From NCBI GenBank assembly GCA_041908165.1, contig JAYRFV010000077.1:1-64000 (forward strand): 64,000 bases of DNA, written 5' to 3'. Shown here piece by piece: positions 8,126-17,502 of this stretch. Each line of letters starts with the position of its first letter. The first letter of the stretch is position 1. The notes below the pieces were generated by a model. That model searched no databases. It was not told where the DNA came from and was given only the letters and a program-made list of their open reading frames with translations. The translations under genes and the position numbers were made by a program. Source of the stretch: JACQZU01 sp041908165 (GTDB lineage: Bacteria; Acidobacteriota; Holophagae; Holophagales; Holophagaceae).

Positions 8126-9430
8126 ATGCGATTCCACTTCCTGCGCCAGCTGTCCGGAACGCTCTATTCGGCCGTGGTGATGGAACTGTTCGAGCGGCTC
8201 GCCTACTACGGCGTGCTGCTGGTGCTGAGCCTGTACCTGCAGGACCACCTCGGGCTGCAGCCGGTGCTGCTGGGCACGGTCTTCAGCGTCTTCACCGCGG
8301 CCATCTACCTGTTCCCGATCCTGGCCGGCGCACTGGCCGACCGCTACGGCTACCGACCGGCCCTGCTGCTGGCCTTCGTCCTGCTGACGGCGGGCTACGC
8401 ACTGCTCGGGACGACCACCCGGTTCCCGCTCATCTGCACCGCCCTGGGCCTGATCGCCCTGGGTGGATCGATCGTCAAGCCGACCATTTCCGGCACCGTC
8501 ACCCGGACCACCGAGGCGGGCTCGACCCGGCCGGTCGGGTTCGGGCTCTACTACACCATGGTCAACGCCGGCGGCCTCCTGGGCCCGGTGCTGGCGGCGC
8601 AGATCCGCAACCGCAGTTCCTTCCGCTATGTGTTCCTGGCCTCGGCGCTGGCCTGCGGCCTGATGCTGCTGCAGGCCCTGCTGCTGTTCCGGGAGCCAGT
8701 TCCGGCGGCGGAGCGGAAGGCCGGAAGGACCCTCACCGCGGTGTTCCGGGACATGGGCATGGTCCTCGCCAACGGACGCTTCGTCGTGCTGCTGGTGCTG
8801 TTCGCCGGCTTCTGGGGGATGCTGTTCGGCGCCATGTACGGGTTCATGCCCCTGTACCTCCAGTCCTTCGGCGGACTGCCGGGCGCCGAGGAGACCATCG
8901 CCCGCTGGCTGCCCTTCACCCGGTCCTTCGGCCACTGGCTCAATCCCGAAGTGTTCATCTCCCTGGATGCCCTGCTGATCGTGCTGCTGCAGGGTGGGGT
9001 CAGCTACCTCACCCGGCGCTGGCCGACCTTGCGCGCCATGACCGTGGGCGCCGGCCTGGCCACCCTGAGCTGGCTCCTGCCGGCCTGGTCGCCGGCGGTC
9101 GGGGTCGTCGCCCTGGGGATCGCCCTCTGGTCCCTGGGCGAAGTCACCTGCTCGGCCCGGTTCTTCGAGTACTGCGGCAGCCTCGCGCCCAAGGACCAGG
9201 TGGCGGTCTACATGGGCTACGCCTTCCTGTCGATCTTTCTCGGCAACCTGGTGTCCGGGCCCTGGTGCGGCTACCTGTACCAGCGCTTCATCCGCGGCCC
9301 CGTGGATGCGGGGCAGTCGGCGCTGCCGCTGGGGTTCTTCCTGGGGGTCATGGCCCTGGGGGCCGTGTCGACCGCGGGGCTGGTCCTGTATGGACGGTTC
9401 GCGGCGCCGGACGCGACGAAGGCCGCCTGA
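8126..9430 (+). CDS. POT/PTR-family proton-coupled oligopeptide transporter (MFS)
   Basis: A 434-residue membrane protein with about 12 hydrophobic segments. Near the N-terminus it carries VMELFERLAYYGV, the ExxER...YYG motif of POT transporters that couples proton and peptide binding. FPILAGALADRYGYRP is the MFS loop 2-3 signature, and FGLYYTMVNAGGLLGP matches the POT TM4-5 region. The ATG is set by GGAGGG at 8115-8120. It would import di- and tripeptides across the inner membrane. It is a single gene between divergent pyrD and the convergent CoA-transferase subunit. The family is clear; substrate range is not. Confidence 0.85.
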   Translation: MRFHFLRQLSGTLYSAVVMELFERLAYYGVLLVLSLYLQDHLGLQPVLLGTVFSVFTAAIYLFPILAGALADRYGYRPALLLAFVLLTAGYALLGTTTRFPLICTALGLIALGGSIVKPTISGTVTRTTEAGSTRPVGFGLYYTMVNAGGLLGPVLAAQIRNRSSFRYVFLASALACGLMLLQALLLFREPVPAAERKAGRTLTAVFRDMGMVLANGRFVVLLVLFAGFWGMLFGAMYGFMPLYLQSFGGLPGAEETIARWLPFTRSFGHWLNPEVFISLDALLIVLLQGGVSYLTRRWPTLRAMTVGAGLATLSWLLPAWSPAVGVVALGIALWSLGEVTCSARFFEYCGSLAPKDQVAVYMGYAFLSIFLGNLVSGPWCGYLYQRFIRGPVDAGQSALPLGFFLGVMALGAVSTAGLVLYGRFAAPDATKAA

Positions 9431-9442
9431 GGGGAGGCCTTC
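9418..9442. terminator. Candidate bidirectional terminator hairpin
   Basis: GAAGGCC (9418-9424) pairs with GGCCTTC (9436-9442) around an 11-base loop, exactly between two convergent genes. There is no strong T-tract, so intrinsic termination is uncertain. Confidence 0.4.
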
Positions 9443-10102
9443 CTACAGGTCCATCTCCACGACACGGTCCACGCGCAGGCGCGGCTCGGTGCGCACCTGG
9501 ACCTCCTCGGCGCTCACGCCCGGCGCGAGTTCCACCAGACGGAGGCCATCCTCATCGGGCAGGACGTCGATCACCGCCAGGTCGGTGATGATCCGGTGCA
9601 CGCAGCGCTGGCCGGTGAGGGGCAGGGTGCAGTGCTGCAGGATCTTGAAGCCGCAGTCCTTGGCGGTGTGCTCCATGACCACCACCACCCGCTTGGCGCT
9701 GGCCACCAGGTCCATGGCGCCACCCATCCCCTTCACCATCTTCCCGGGGATCATCCAGTTGGCGAGGTTGCCGTGGGCGTCCACCTGCATCGCGCCCAGG
9801 ATCGACAGGTCGATGTGGCCGCCGCGGATCATGGCGAAGCTGTCGGCGCTGCTGAAGAAGCTCGCCCCCGGGGCGGCGGTGACGGTCTGCTTGCCGGCGT
9901 TGATCAGGTCGGGATCGACCTCTTCCGGGGTGGGGAAGGGGCCCAGTCCGAGCAGTCCATTCTCGCTCTGCAGCACCACCTCCATGCCGGCCGGGATCGC
10001 TCCGGCGACCAGCGTGGGGATGCCGATCCCCAGGTTCACGTAGTAGCCGTCGCGGAGTTCCTGGGCCGCGCGCCGCACCAGCTGGTCTCGTGTCAGGGCC
10101 AT
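9443..10102 (-). CDS. scoB: 3-oxoacid CoA-transferase subunit B (orphan)
   Basis: A 219-residue B subunit of succinyl-CoA:3-oxoacid or acetate-type CoA-transferase. The conserved catalytic glutamate is Glu47 in QSENGLLG, and GGHIDLSILGAMQVD and NWMIPGKMVKGMGGAMDL follow as in the family. The enzyme normally works with an A subunit encoded just upstream. Here the upstream same-strand gene is a cyclophilin and no A subunit is in the window, so the partner is elsewhere or has been lost. GAGG lies six bases before the ATG. Confidence 0.9.
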   Translation of the reverse strand: MALTRDQLVRRAAQELRDGYYVNLGIGIPTLVAGAIPAGMEVVLQSENGLLGLGPFPTPEEVDPDLINAGKQTVTAAPGASFFSSADSFAMIRGGHIDLSILGAMQVDAHGNLANWMIPGKMVKGMGGAMDLVASAKRVVVVMEHTAKDCGFKILQHCTLPLTGQRCVHRIITDLAVIDVLPDEDGLRLVELAPGVSAEEVQVRTEPRLRVDRVVEMDL

Positions 10103-10159
10103 GCCGACCTCACGGGGAATCCGCCAGGGTAGCAGCAGCCATGGTGCCGGCTGGCAGGG

Positions 10160-12046
10160 TCAGCGCCGCTTCCGGGTCCTGGGCTTCCTGGCGTGCGCCT
10201 CGACCGGGGTGGCCTTCGAGGGCGAGGACCCCAGGACCTCGGCCTTCTCGATCCGGGCTCCCAGTTCCAGGTTGTCCAGCAGGGGCAGGGCGGTGTCCGG
10301 ATCCTCCACCTCGCCCATCCAGGTGTAGCGCCCGGTCAGGTGCGGGGTCGCGTTCAGGGTGATGAAGAACTGGCTGCCGCCGGTGTCCTTGCCGGACAGG
10401 GCCATGCCCACGCTGCCCGCCTTGTAGAAGGTCAGGCTGTCTTCGCAGCGCACGGAATGCCCCGGGCCGCCGTCCATGGTGTCGTAGGGGCTGCCCATCT
10501 GGACCACGAAGTCCGGCACCACCCGGGGCACCAGGCGGCCGTTCAGGTAGCCGCGGGCGACCAGCAGCTTGAGGTTCGCGACGTTCATGGGGGCGAGGGC
10601 CGGGTCCAGGCGCAGCTGAACCTTGCGCCCCCCGGCGAAGGTCAGCAGCACCCGCACCGGGGCCGCCGCAGCCAGGAGCTGCTCGGCCTCCGCCAGGATC
10701 GCGCGGTCCTCGGCGCTGGCGGGCGGCGTGGCCGGCCAGGCCGTCTCCGGGTCCAGCTTGACCAGCGCCTTCCAGGCCTCGTGGCGCTTGCTCCAGTCCG
10801 GGTTCTGCAGGAACGGCCGGAGCAGCGCGGAGCGCGCCTCCGGCGCAAGCTTCCAGCGCTCCAGCGCCGGAATCAGGGCCTGCAGGCCATCGAGCTCGCG
10901 ATCCTCGGCGACCCGCTTGACCAGGTCCTTGAGCCGCGAGGGGAGCCGGCCGAGGTCCTCGATGGCGACCCCTCGCGCCACCGGCTCGCGGCCGAACAGG
11001 AGGCGGTCGCGGAGCGCATCGGCGGCGGCGGGATCCAGCCTTCTCAGCCCCGGCAGCAGGTGCCAGAGCACGCGCGGATCCTTGTGCTTGGCCAGCTTCC
11101 GGCCGAGGGCCACGGCGCCTGGCCCCTGGAAGCGGGGCAGGGCCTGCAGGGCGGCCCAGCGCCAGGAAGGCGCCACGTCGTCCAGCGAGCCGAGGACGGT
11201 CCGCACCAGGGGCCACGCTTCCGCCGGCGCCGGGTCCGGCAACCCCTCCAGCCAGCGGGCCATCAGCACCTCGAAGGCGGTGTAGGACGGCAGCACGGCC
11301 GCAAAGGGCTGGTCGCGGGCGCCGGGGTCGGCGGCCGGCGTCGCCCGCAGGCCGAGGACGTCCAGGTTCTTCAGCGGCGACGCCAGGAACTCCAGGTGGC
11401 GGGGATGCCGCTCGCGCTGCTCCTTGGGCGCCCGGTTCCAGCTGTCCATCATGGCCAACACCGCGTAGGGCGTCGCTTCCAGCGGCTCGAGAAGGACCTT
11501 CTCCTTGCCCGCCAGCAGCAGTCGCAGCTGCGCGGCCTGGAGCCGGACCGGGTCCAGCTGGCCGGCGGCTGCCAGGCCGTCGAGGAAGTCACGCAGGGCG
11601 GCGTCCGCGGGGCTGCCGTTGATCCGGGCGGTGGCCACCGCGTGCTCGAGGTGGAGGTGGCGGGGCCAGGCTGCAGCATCCGCGGCCCCCAGGCCTTCCA
11701 GGGCGGTGAAGGCCAGGGGCGACTTCAGACGGTTGAGGAAGAACAGGGCCGTGTAGCGTTCCTCCGGGCTGCGGGCGGAAGGGGCCTTGGCCACCCAGGC
11801 CTCGGCACTGGGCTGGTCCAGTTCAGGAGGCAGCAGGGCCGGGGCGCCCGGCGCCCCGATCCGCCGCCGCGCCAGGTCCAGCCGGACCCGGTCCTCGGCC
11901 GCCACCTCCGCGACCTCGGGAGCCTGCCTCGCCCACTCCGCCCGCAGCGCGTCGACGGCGGTGAAGCGGGCCTCCTGGGCCAGCCCGGCACCGGCGGCGC
12001 AGGCGAACAGGGCGCATTTCTGGAAGGATGGGAGTGGGAGGTTCAT
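10160..12046 (-). CDS. Exported HEAT-repeat protein with C-terminal cyclophilin-type peptidyl-prolyl isomerase domain
   Basis: A 628-residue protein with a signal-like hydrophobic N-terminus ending near GLAQEA. The first ~450 residues are Leu/Ala-rich helical repeats resembling HEAT repeats. Residues ~465-600 are a cyclophilin domain: RVVPDFVVQMG, SVGMALSGKDTGGSQFFIT and HLTGRYTWMGEV match the RxxxxFxxQxG and GSQFFI active-site elements. The usual Trp/His near the end are replaced, as in many bacterial cyclophilins. It probably assists folding in the periplasm. A TAGACT box lies 23 bases before the ATG, inside the divergent GT9 gene. The basic tail KPRTRKRR is unusual. Confidence 0.82.
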   Translation of the reverse strand: MNLPLPSFQKCALFACAAGAGLAQEARFTAVDALRAEWARQAPEVAEVAAEDRVRLDLARRRIGAPGAPALLPPELDQPSAEAWVAKAPSARSPEERYTALFFLNRLKSPLAFTALEGLGAADAAAWPRHLHLEHAVATARINGSPADAALRDFLDGLAAAGQLDPVRLQAAQLRLLLAGKEKVLLEPLEATPYAVLAMMDSWNRAPKEQRERHPRHLEFLASPLKNLDVLGLRATPAADPGARDQPFAAVLPSYTAFEVLMARWLEGLPDPAPAEAWPLVRTVLGSLDDVAPSWRWAALQALPRFQGPGAVALGRKLAKHKDPRVLWHLLPGLRRLDPAAADALRDRLLFGREPVARGVAIEDLGRLPSRLKDLVKRVAEDRELDGLQALIPALERWKLAPEARSALLRPFLQNPDWSKRHEAWKALVKLDPETAWPATPPASAEDRAILAEAEQLLAAAAPVRVLLTFAGGRKVQLRLDPALAPMNVANLKLLVARGYLNGRLVPRVVPDFVVQMGSPYDTMDGGPGHSVRCEDSLTFYKAGSVGMALSGKDTGGSQFFITLNATPHLTGRYTWMGEVEDPDTALPLLDNLELGARIEKAEVLGSSPSKATPVEAHARKPRTRKRR

Positions 12047-12048
12047 CG

Positions 12049-13152
12049 TTGCCCCGGATCGGTACCGACAGTCTACGGGAGGCGCTCGCCCGCGGGGCGA
12101 AGCCGGAGGTCTGGATCCGCTGGCCGCGGCAGCTCGGGGACGTCATGTTCGCGCTGCCGTTCTTCGGCACCCTGCGGGAGGAGTGGGGGCGGGCCGCCGA
12201 GGCGGAAGGCCGTCCGCTGCGGTGGATCGCCGTCGGCCACGCCATCGGCGCCGCCCTGTTCAGCGAGGCCGCCCCGGATTTCATCGCCGAGAGCCTCATC
12301 GAGTCCGGCGGCGCCGGCAAGCCGGACCCCTGGAACCTGCTGCGGCGGTGGCGGCGCGAGCGGCCCGCGGCGGTGATCAACCTGAGCCAGTCGGTGCGCC
12401 TGGCGCTGGCCGCCTGGATGGCCCGGGTGCCGGTGCGGGCGGGGATCGCCGACAACGGCCTCGGACTGCTCTACCAGCACCCCTTCAAGTACCGCGACCT
12501 GCCGGTCCACCTCTCGCGGCGCTACGAGCCGCTGCTGGAGGGGCTCACCGGGCGCCGCGACCTGCGCTGGCTGCCGGTCGGGCCGGGCAACCTCGGCGGT
12601 GCCGGTGGTGCCGGGAAGCTGCGCCGGGCCGGCTGGGACGGGCGGCCCTACGTGACCCTCGCCTTCGGCACCCGCGGCATGAACAAGCGCTGGTTCCCGG
12701 AGCGGGAGAAGTGGCCTGGCCTGGCGCGACTGCTGGGCGACCAGGGCTTTGCCGTGGTCTGGTTGGGGGGGCCGGACGAAGTCCCGCTCGGGCGGGAACT
12801 CGCCGCCCTCAGCCCCGGCAGCCTGGACCTCACCGGCCAGACCAGCATCCCCGAGGCCCTGACGATCCAGGCGGAGGCCTACGGCAACGTCGCGGTGGAC
12901 ACGGGCCTGGCCCACACCGGGGCGGCCACCGGGGCGCCGATGGTGGTGCTGATGGGCGGTTCCATGGAACACCTCATCGCTCCGGTGGGGCCGCAGGTGG
13001 TCACCCTGCGCGGGTCGGCGGTGGACAGCCGGGACGGGGAATCCGAAGGCTTCGACACCTGGAACGCCGTGGCCCACCGGGTTTCGCCGCTGCACGTCCG
13101 CAACTGCCTCACCGCGCTGGCCCACGCGGCCCAGGGCCGGACGCTGGGGTAG
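12049..13152 (+). CDS. Glycosyltransferase family 9 (heptosyltransferase-like)
   Basis: A 367-residue GT9 protein. The N-terminal domain has VWIRWPRQLGDVMFALPFF, the (R)xxxxGDxL-type acceptor signature. The C-terminal domain has VTLAFGTRGMNKRWFP, VVWLGGPDEVPLG and VAVDTGLAHTGAATGAPMVVLMG, which bind ADP-heptose in WaaC/WaaF. I prefer the TTG at 12049 (MPRIGTD...), seven bases after GGGAGG, over an ATG at 12028 that would overlap the divergent cyclophilin start. It probably adds a heptose-like sugar to lipid A core or another glycan. It is convergent with a second GT9 gene. Confidence 0.8.
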   Translation: MPRIGTDSLREALARGAKPEVWIRWPRQLGDVMFALPFFGTLREEWGRAAEAEGRPLRWIAVGHAIGAALFSEAAPDFIAESLIESGGAGKPDPWNLLRRWRRERPAAVINLSQSVRLALAAWMARVPVRAGIADNGLGLLYQHPFKYRDLPVHLSRRYEPLLEGLTGRRDLRWLPVGPGNLGGAGGAGKLRRAGWDGRPYVTLAFGTRGMNKRWFPEREKWPGLARLLGDQGFAVVWLGGPDEVPLGRELAALSPGSLDLTGQTSIPEALTIQAEAYGNVAVDTGLAHTGAATGAPMVVLMGGSMEHLIAPVGPQVVTLRGSAVDSRDGESEGFDTWNAVAHRVSPLHVRNCLTALAHAAQGRTLG

Positions 13153-13159
13153 CCCGCCC

Positions 13160-14161
13160 TCAGGCCCGGTCCAGCAGGTCCTCCAGCGCCCGCCCGAGGG
13201 ACTCCTCCTCGAGGGCGTGCATGCAGGGGTGATCCGGCAGGGGACACACCCAGGCCATGCATTCCAGGCAGGGGAGCCCCTCCTTGCGCACCACGCGGAC
13301 GCGGGGACCCCAGGGCGCGGAATGCCGAGGCCGGGTGGGCCCGTAGACGCCGAGGGTGGGTACGCCGCAGGCCGCCGCCAGGTGGGCGAGCCCCGAGTCC
13401 ACGCCCACCAGGGCCCGGGCGCCGCAGACCCAGGCGGCGCTCTCGGCGAGGCCGAAGCGGCCGGTGAGGTCGAGGCTGTCCGGGCAGGCCTGCTGGATGG
13501 CCTGGGCCAGGTGGCCGTCGTCGGCGCCGCCCAGCACGACGGTTCTGATGCCGCGCCGGGCCAGCCTCCGGCCGAGCCCGGCGAAGGCACCCAGGGCCAG
13601 CCGCTTGCTGTCGGAATTGGCCCCAGGGGCGAACACCACGTAGTCGCCCGCGCCCAGGTTCCGGGCCCGCTCCGCGGCGGCCTCCAGGGCCTGCGGCCGC
13701 GGCCGGAAAGGCTGGAAGGCGGCCGGCTCGAGGTGCTGCGGAAAGGCCCGCGCCACCACCGAGGCGTAGCGGGCGACGAAGGGCGTGTCCTGGCGGTAGA
13801 AACGGACCTGGTGGGTCAGCAGCAGCCAGCCGACGCCGTCGCCGCAGCCGAGCCGCAACGGCACCCGGGCGAGCAGGGCGGCCAGCATCGGGCGCTGGCT
13901 CTTGGGAAAGCAGATCACCGAGGCCGGCCGGTGGGCGCGCAGCATCCGGGCCGCGTCGATCGAACTGTACGTGCGGGCGGGTTCGGCGAAGACGCCGGCG
14001 TACCCCTCGGCGCCGTCGAACAGGTCCACCACCCAGCCCGGACCCCAGACCACCAGCGGCTCACCGGCGGCCCGCAGCCTTGCCAAGGCCCCGTGGATCA
14101 TCACCGCATCGCCGAAGAAGCGCGGGACCCGGACCCAGTGGGCGCCGCGGGGCAGGCTCAT
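13160..14161 (-). CDS. Glycosyltransferase family 9 (ADP-heptose:LPS heptosyltransferase-like)
   Basis: A 333-residue GT9 protein. WVRVPRFFGDAVMIHGAL is the N-terminal signature. VVFAPGANSDSKRLALGAF, TVVLGGADDGHL and ALVGVDSGLAHLAAACGVPTLGVYGPT form the nucleotide-heptose pocket typical of WaaF. A Cys cluster near the C-terminus (CLECMAWVCPLPDHPCM) resembles the Cys-rich tail of some GT9 enzymes. ATG 14161 overlaps the fcl stop by ATGA; a start at 14182 would overlap fcl by 25 bases. It is the last gene of the minus-strand gmd-fcl operon. Confidence 0.85.
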   Translation of the reverse strand: MSLPRGAHWVRVPRFFGDAVMIHGALARLRAAGEPLVVWGPGWVVDLFDGAEGYAGVFAEPARTYSSIDAARMLRAHRPASVICFPKSQRPMLAALLARVPLRLGCGDGVGWLLLTHQVRFYRQDTPFVARYASVVARAFPQHLEPAAFQPFRPRPQALEAAAERARNLGAGDYVVFAPGANSDSKRLALGAFAGLGRRLARRGIRTVVLGGADDGHLAQAIQQACPDSLDLTGRFGLAESAAWVCGARALVGVDSGLAHLAAACGVPTLGVYGPTRPRHSAPWGPRVRVVRKEGLPCLECMAWVCPLPDHPCMHALEEESLGRALEDLLDRA

Positions 14162-15101
14162 GGCAGCGCCGCCTCCATCCACGCGACCGTCCGCCGCAGG
14201 CCTTCCTCCAGCCCGATCCGGGCGCGCCAGCCGAAGCGCTCCAGGGCCCGGGAGGTGTCCAGCCGGCGCCGCGGCTGGCCGTCCGGGTAGGCGGGATTGA
14301 AGCGCAGCTCCCCGGAGTGGCCGGTGAGCCGCTGGATCAGTAGGGCCAGGTCGCCGATGCGGACCTCCTCGCCGGTGCCGAGGTTGACCGGGTCGCCATG
14401 GTCGTAGCGCGCCATGCCGTCGGCGAAGGCGCGGGCCGCGTCCTCCACGTACAGGAACTCGCGGCTGGCGCTGCCGGTGCCCCAGAGCTCGACCGGACCG
14501 TTGCCGGCGCGGCGGGCCTCGATGAACTTGCGGATCAGGGCCGGGATGACGTGGTTGGCCTTCAGGTCGAGGTGGTCGTCAGGACCGTAGAGGTTCACCG
14601 GGATCAGGAAGATGCCGCGAGTGCCGTACTCCTGCCGGTAGGCCTGCAACTGCACGAGCAGGGCCTTCTTGGCCACGCCGTAGGGGGCATTGGTCTCCTC
14701 CGGGTAGCCGTTCCAGAGGTCGGCCTCGCGGAAGGGCACCGGGCAGAACTTGGGGTAGGCGCAGACCGTGCCGGCCACCGCCAGCTTGGCCACCCCTTCA
14801 ACCCGGCAGGCCTCGATGAGGTGCAGGCCCATGGCCAGGTTGGCGAAGAAGAACCCGCCGGGGTGCTCGCGGTTGGCGCCGATGCCGCCGACCCGGGCGG
14901 CCAGGTGCACGACCCCGTCGGGCCGCTGCCGGCGCAGGAAGGCGGCCGCCGCGGAAGGGTCCAGCAGGTCCACCTCCGTGGACCCGGGATCCAGCACCTC
15001 CGCGCCGCGGCGGCGGAACTCCGCGGCCACGGGCCGGCCGAGGAACCCGCCCGCCCCGGTGATCCAGATCCGTTTCCCCGCGAGCGGAAAGGTTTCCGCG
15101 G

Positions 15102-15105
<4 letters not shown>
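14158..15105 (-). CDS. fcl: GDP-L-fucose synthase
   Basis: A 315-residue extended SDR enzyme that epimerises and reduces GDP-4-keto-6-deoxymannose to GDP-L-fucose with NADPH. It has GAGGFLGRPV for cofactor binding, GGIGANREHPGGFF (the GDP-fucose synthase HVGGI-like region), GTVCAYPK and the catalytic pair in NAPYGVAKK. VNLYGPDDHLDLKANHVIPALIRK is also typical of the family. Both junctions (with gmd and with the GT9 gene) are ATGA overlaps, so the operon is gmd-fcl-GT9. Confidence 0.92.
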
Positions 15106-16145
<1,040 letters not shown>

Positions 16146-16254
16146 GGGGACTCCGTGGCCCTCCAGTGTAACGAGCCGGCCCGCCGGCCTTCACGACTGT
16201 GCGAAGATTGGGCCTGTCCGCCGGTGCGGCCCAGACGTGTACGACGAGGTAGCG

Positions 16255-16995
16255 ATGAAAGGCGTCATCCTGGCCGGCGGGACCGGTTCGAGGCTCTACC
16301 CCCTGACCAAGGTCACCAACAAGCACCTGCTTCCGGTGGGCGCTGCGCCGATGATCTGGCACCCGGCCTGGAAGCTGGTCTCGGCGGGGATGGAGGAGAT
16401 CCTGATCGTCACCGGCACCGAGCACATGGGCGACGTGGTCGGCCTGCTCGGTTCGGGAAAGGACTTCGGCTGCCGCTTCACCTACAAGGTCCAGGACGAG
16501 GCCGGCGGGATCGCCCAGGCGCTCTCGTTGGCGGAGAACTTCGCCGGCGGGGCGCCGGTCTGCGTGATCCTCGGCGACAACATCTTCGAGGACGGTCTGG
16601 CCGGCCACCGGCAGGCCTTCGAGGCCCAGGGCCGGGGGGCCCGGATCCTTCTCAAGCAGGTGGAGGACCCGCAGCGCTTCGGCGTGGCGGAAGTGGCCGG
16701 CGAGCGGGTGGTGGGCATCGAGGAGAAGCCCAAGGCCCCGAAGTCGAACCTCGCCGTCACCGGCATCTACTTCTACGACGGCGACGTCTACGGCATCATC
16801 CGCACGCTCCGGCCCAGCGGCCGCGGCGAACTGGAGATCACCGACGTGAACAACGCCTACATCCGCGGCGGCACCATGGGGTGGGGCACGCTGGGCGGCT
16901 GGTGGACCGATGCCGGCACCTTCCCCAGCCTGCTGCGGGCCAATGAACTGGCCCAGGGGATCGAGCACCCCTTTCCCGCCCTCCGGCGAGGCTGA
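16255..16995 (+). CDS. rmlA: Glucose-1-phosphate thymidylyltransferase (RmlA-type, short form)
   Basis: A 246-residue nucleotidyltransferase making dTDP-glucose, the first step to dTDP-L-rhamnose. The start MKGVILAGGTGSRLYPLTK carries the GGxGTRL-type signature with Ser for Thr. KHLLPVG, VILGDNIFED, FGVAEV, GIEEKPKAPKSN, ITDVNNAYI and WTDAGTFPSLL follow the RmlA pattern. It is shorter than the usual 285-300 residue enzyme because the C-terminal helices that form the allosteric site are largely absent, so feedback control may differ. GAGGT lies five bases before the ATG. It opens a five-gene operon. Confidence 0.9.
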   Translation: MKGVILAGGTGSRLYPLTKVTNKHLLPVGAAPMIWHPAWKLVSAGMEEILIVTGTEHMGDVVGLLGSGKDFGCRFTYKVQDEAGGIAQALSLAENFAGGAPVCVILGDNIFEDGLAGHRQAFEAQGRGARILLKQVEDPQRFGVAEVAGERVVGIEEKPKAPKSNLAVTGIYFYDGDVYGIIRTLRPSGRGELEITDVNNAYIRGGTMGWGTLGGWWTDAGTFPSLLRANELAQGIEHPFPALRRG

Positions 16996-16998
16996 ACC

Positions 16999-17502
16999 AT
17001 GAAATTCGTCAAGGGCAGCATCGACGGCGTGCAGGTGAAGGCCTTCCGCAAGTTCCTCGACGAGCGCGGCTGGCTGGCGGAGCTGTTCCGCCAGGACGAG
17101 CTGGCGGCGGAATTCAGCCCGGCCATGTGCTATGTCTCGGTCACCAACCCCGGCGTGCTGCGCGGTCCTCACGAGCACGTGGACCAGGCCGACCTGTTCG
17201 GCTGGGTCGGTCCCGGCGACTTCAAGGTGACCCTCTGGGACAACCGCATGGGCAGCCCCACCTACTGCAACCGGATGGAACTGTTCCTCGGCGGCAACAA
17301 CCCCGGCTCGGTGCTGGTGCCGAAGGGCGTCGTCCACTGCTACCGCTGCGTGAGCCCGGAGCCCGGCTGGGTCTTCAACGCCCCCAACCGGCTGTTCATG
17401 GGCCAGGGCAGGCAGGAGCCGATCGACGAGATCCGCCACGAGGACGACCCGGGGAACCCCTTCGTCAAGGACGAGCTGGCCCGGCGGAGCGTCCACCGAT
17501 GA
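16999..17502 (+). CDS. dTDP-4-dehydrorhamnose 3,5-epimerase-like cupin protein
   Basis: A 167-residue cupin of the RmlC family, placed in the rml operon three bases after rmlA and overlapping rmlD. The family core NPGVLRGPHEHVDQADLF replaces the usual RGLHxQ...QxKLV, but keeps the catalytic His; VPKGVVHCYRC matches the RmlC VPxGxxHG strand. The YKCTxYY element that supplies the catalytic Tyr in classical RmlC reads FNAPNRLF here. It probably still acts on dTDP-4-keto-6-deoxyglucose, but could be a 3-epimerase or isomerase giving a different sugar. Confidence 0.72.
   Translation: MKFVKGSIDGVQVKAFRKFLDERGWLAELFRQDELAAEFSPAMCYVSVTNPGVLRGPHEHVDQADLFGWVGPGDFKVTLWDNRMGSPTYCNRMELFLGGNNPGSVLVPKGVVHCYRCVSPEPGWVFNAPNRLFMGQGRQEPIDEIRHEDDPGNPFVKDELARRSVHR

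Noticed and set aside
6245..8935. 896-codon open frame on the minus strand
   Set aside because: It runs antisense through the nitroreductase and transporter genes and across pyrD in another frame, has no family match, and is explained by the scarcity of stop codons in GC-rich DNA.
16209..16232. TGGGCC...GGCCCA inverted repeat upstream of rmlA
   Set aside because: A six-base GC-only stem with a long loop is common by chance in this composition, and there is no second element to support it.
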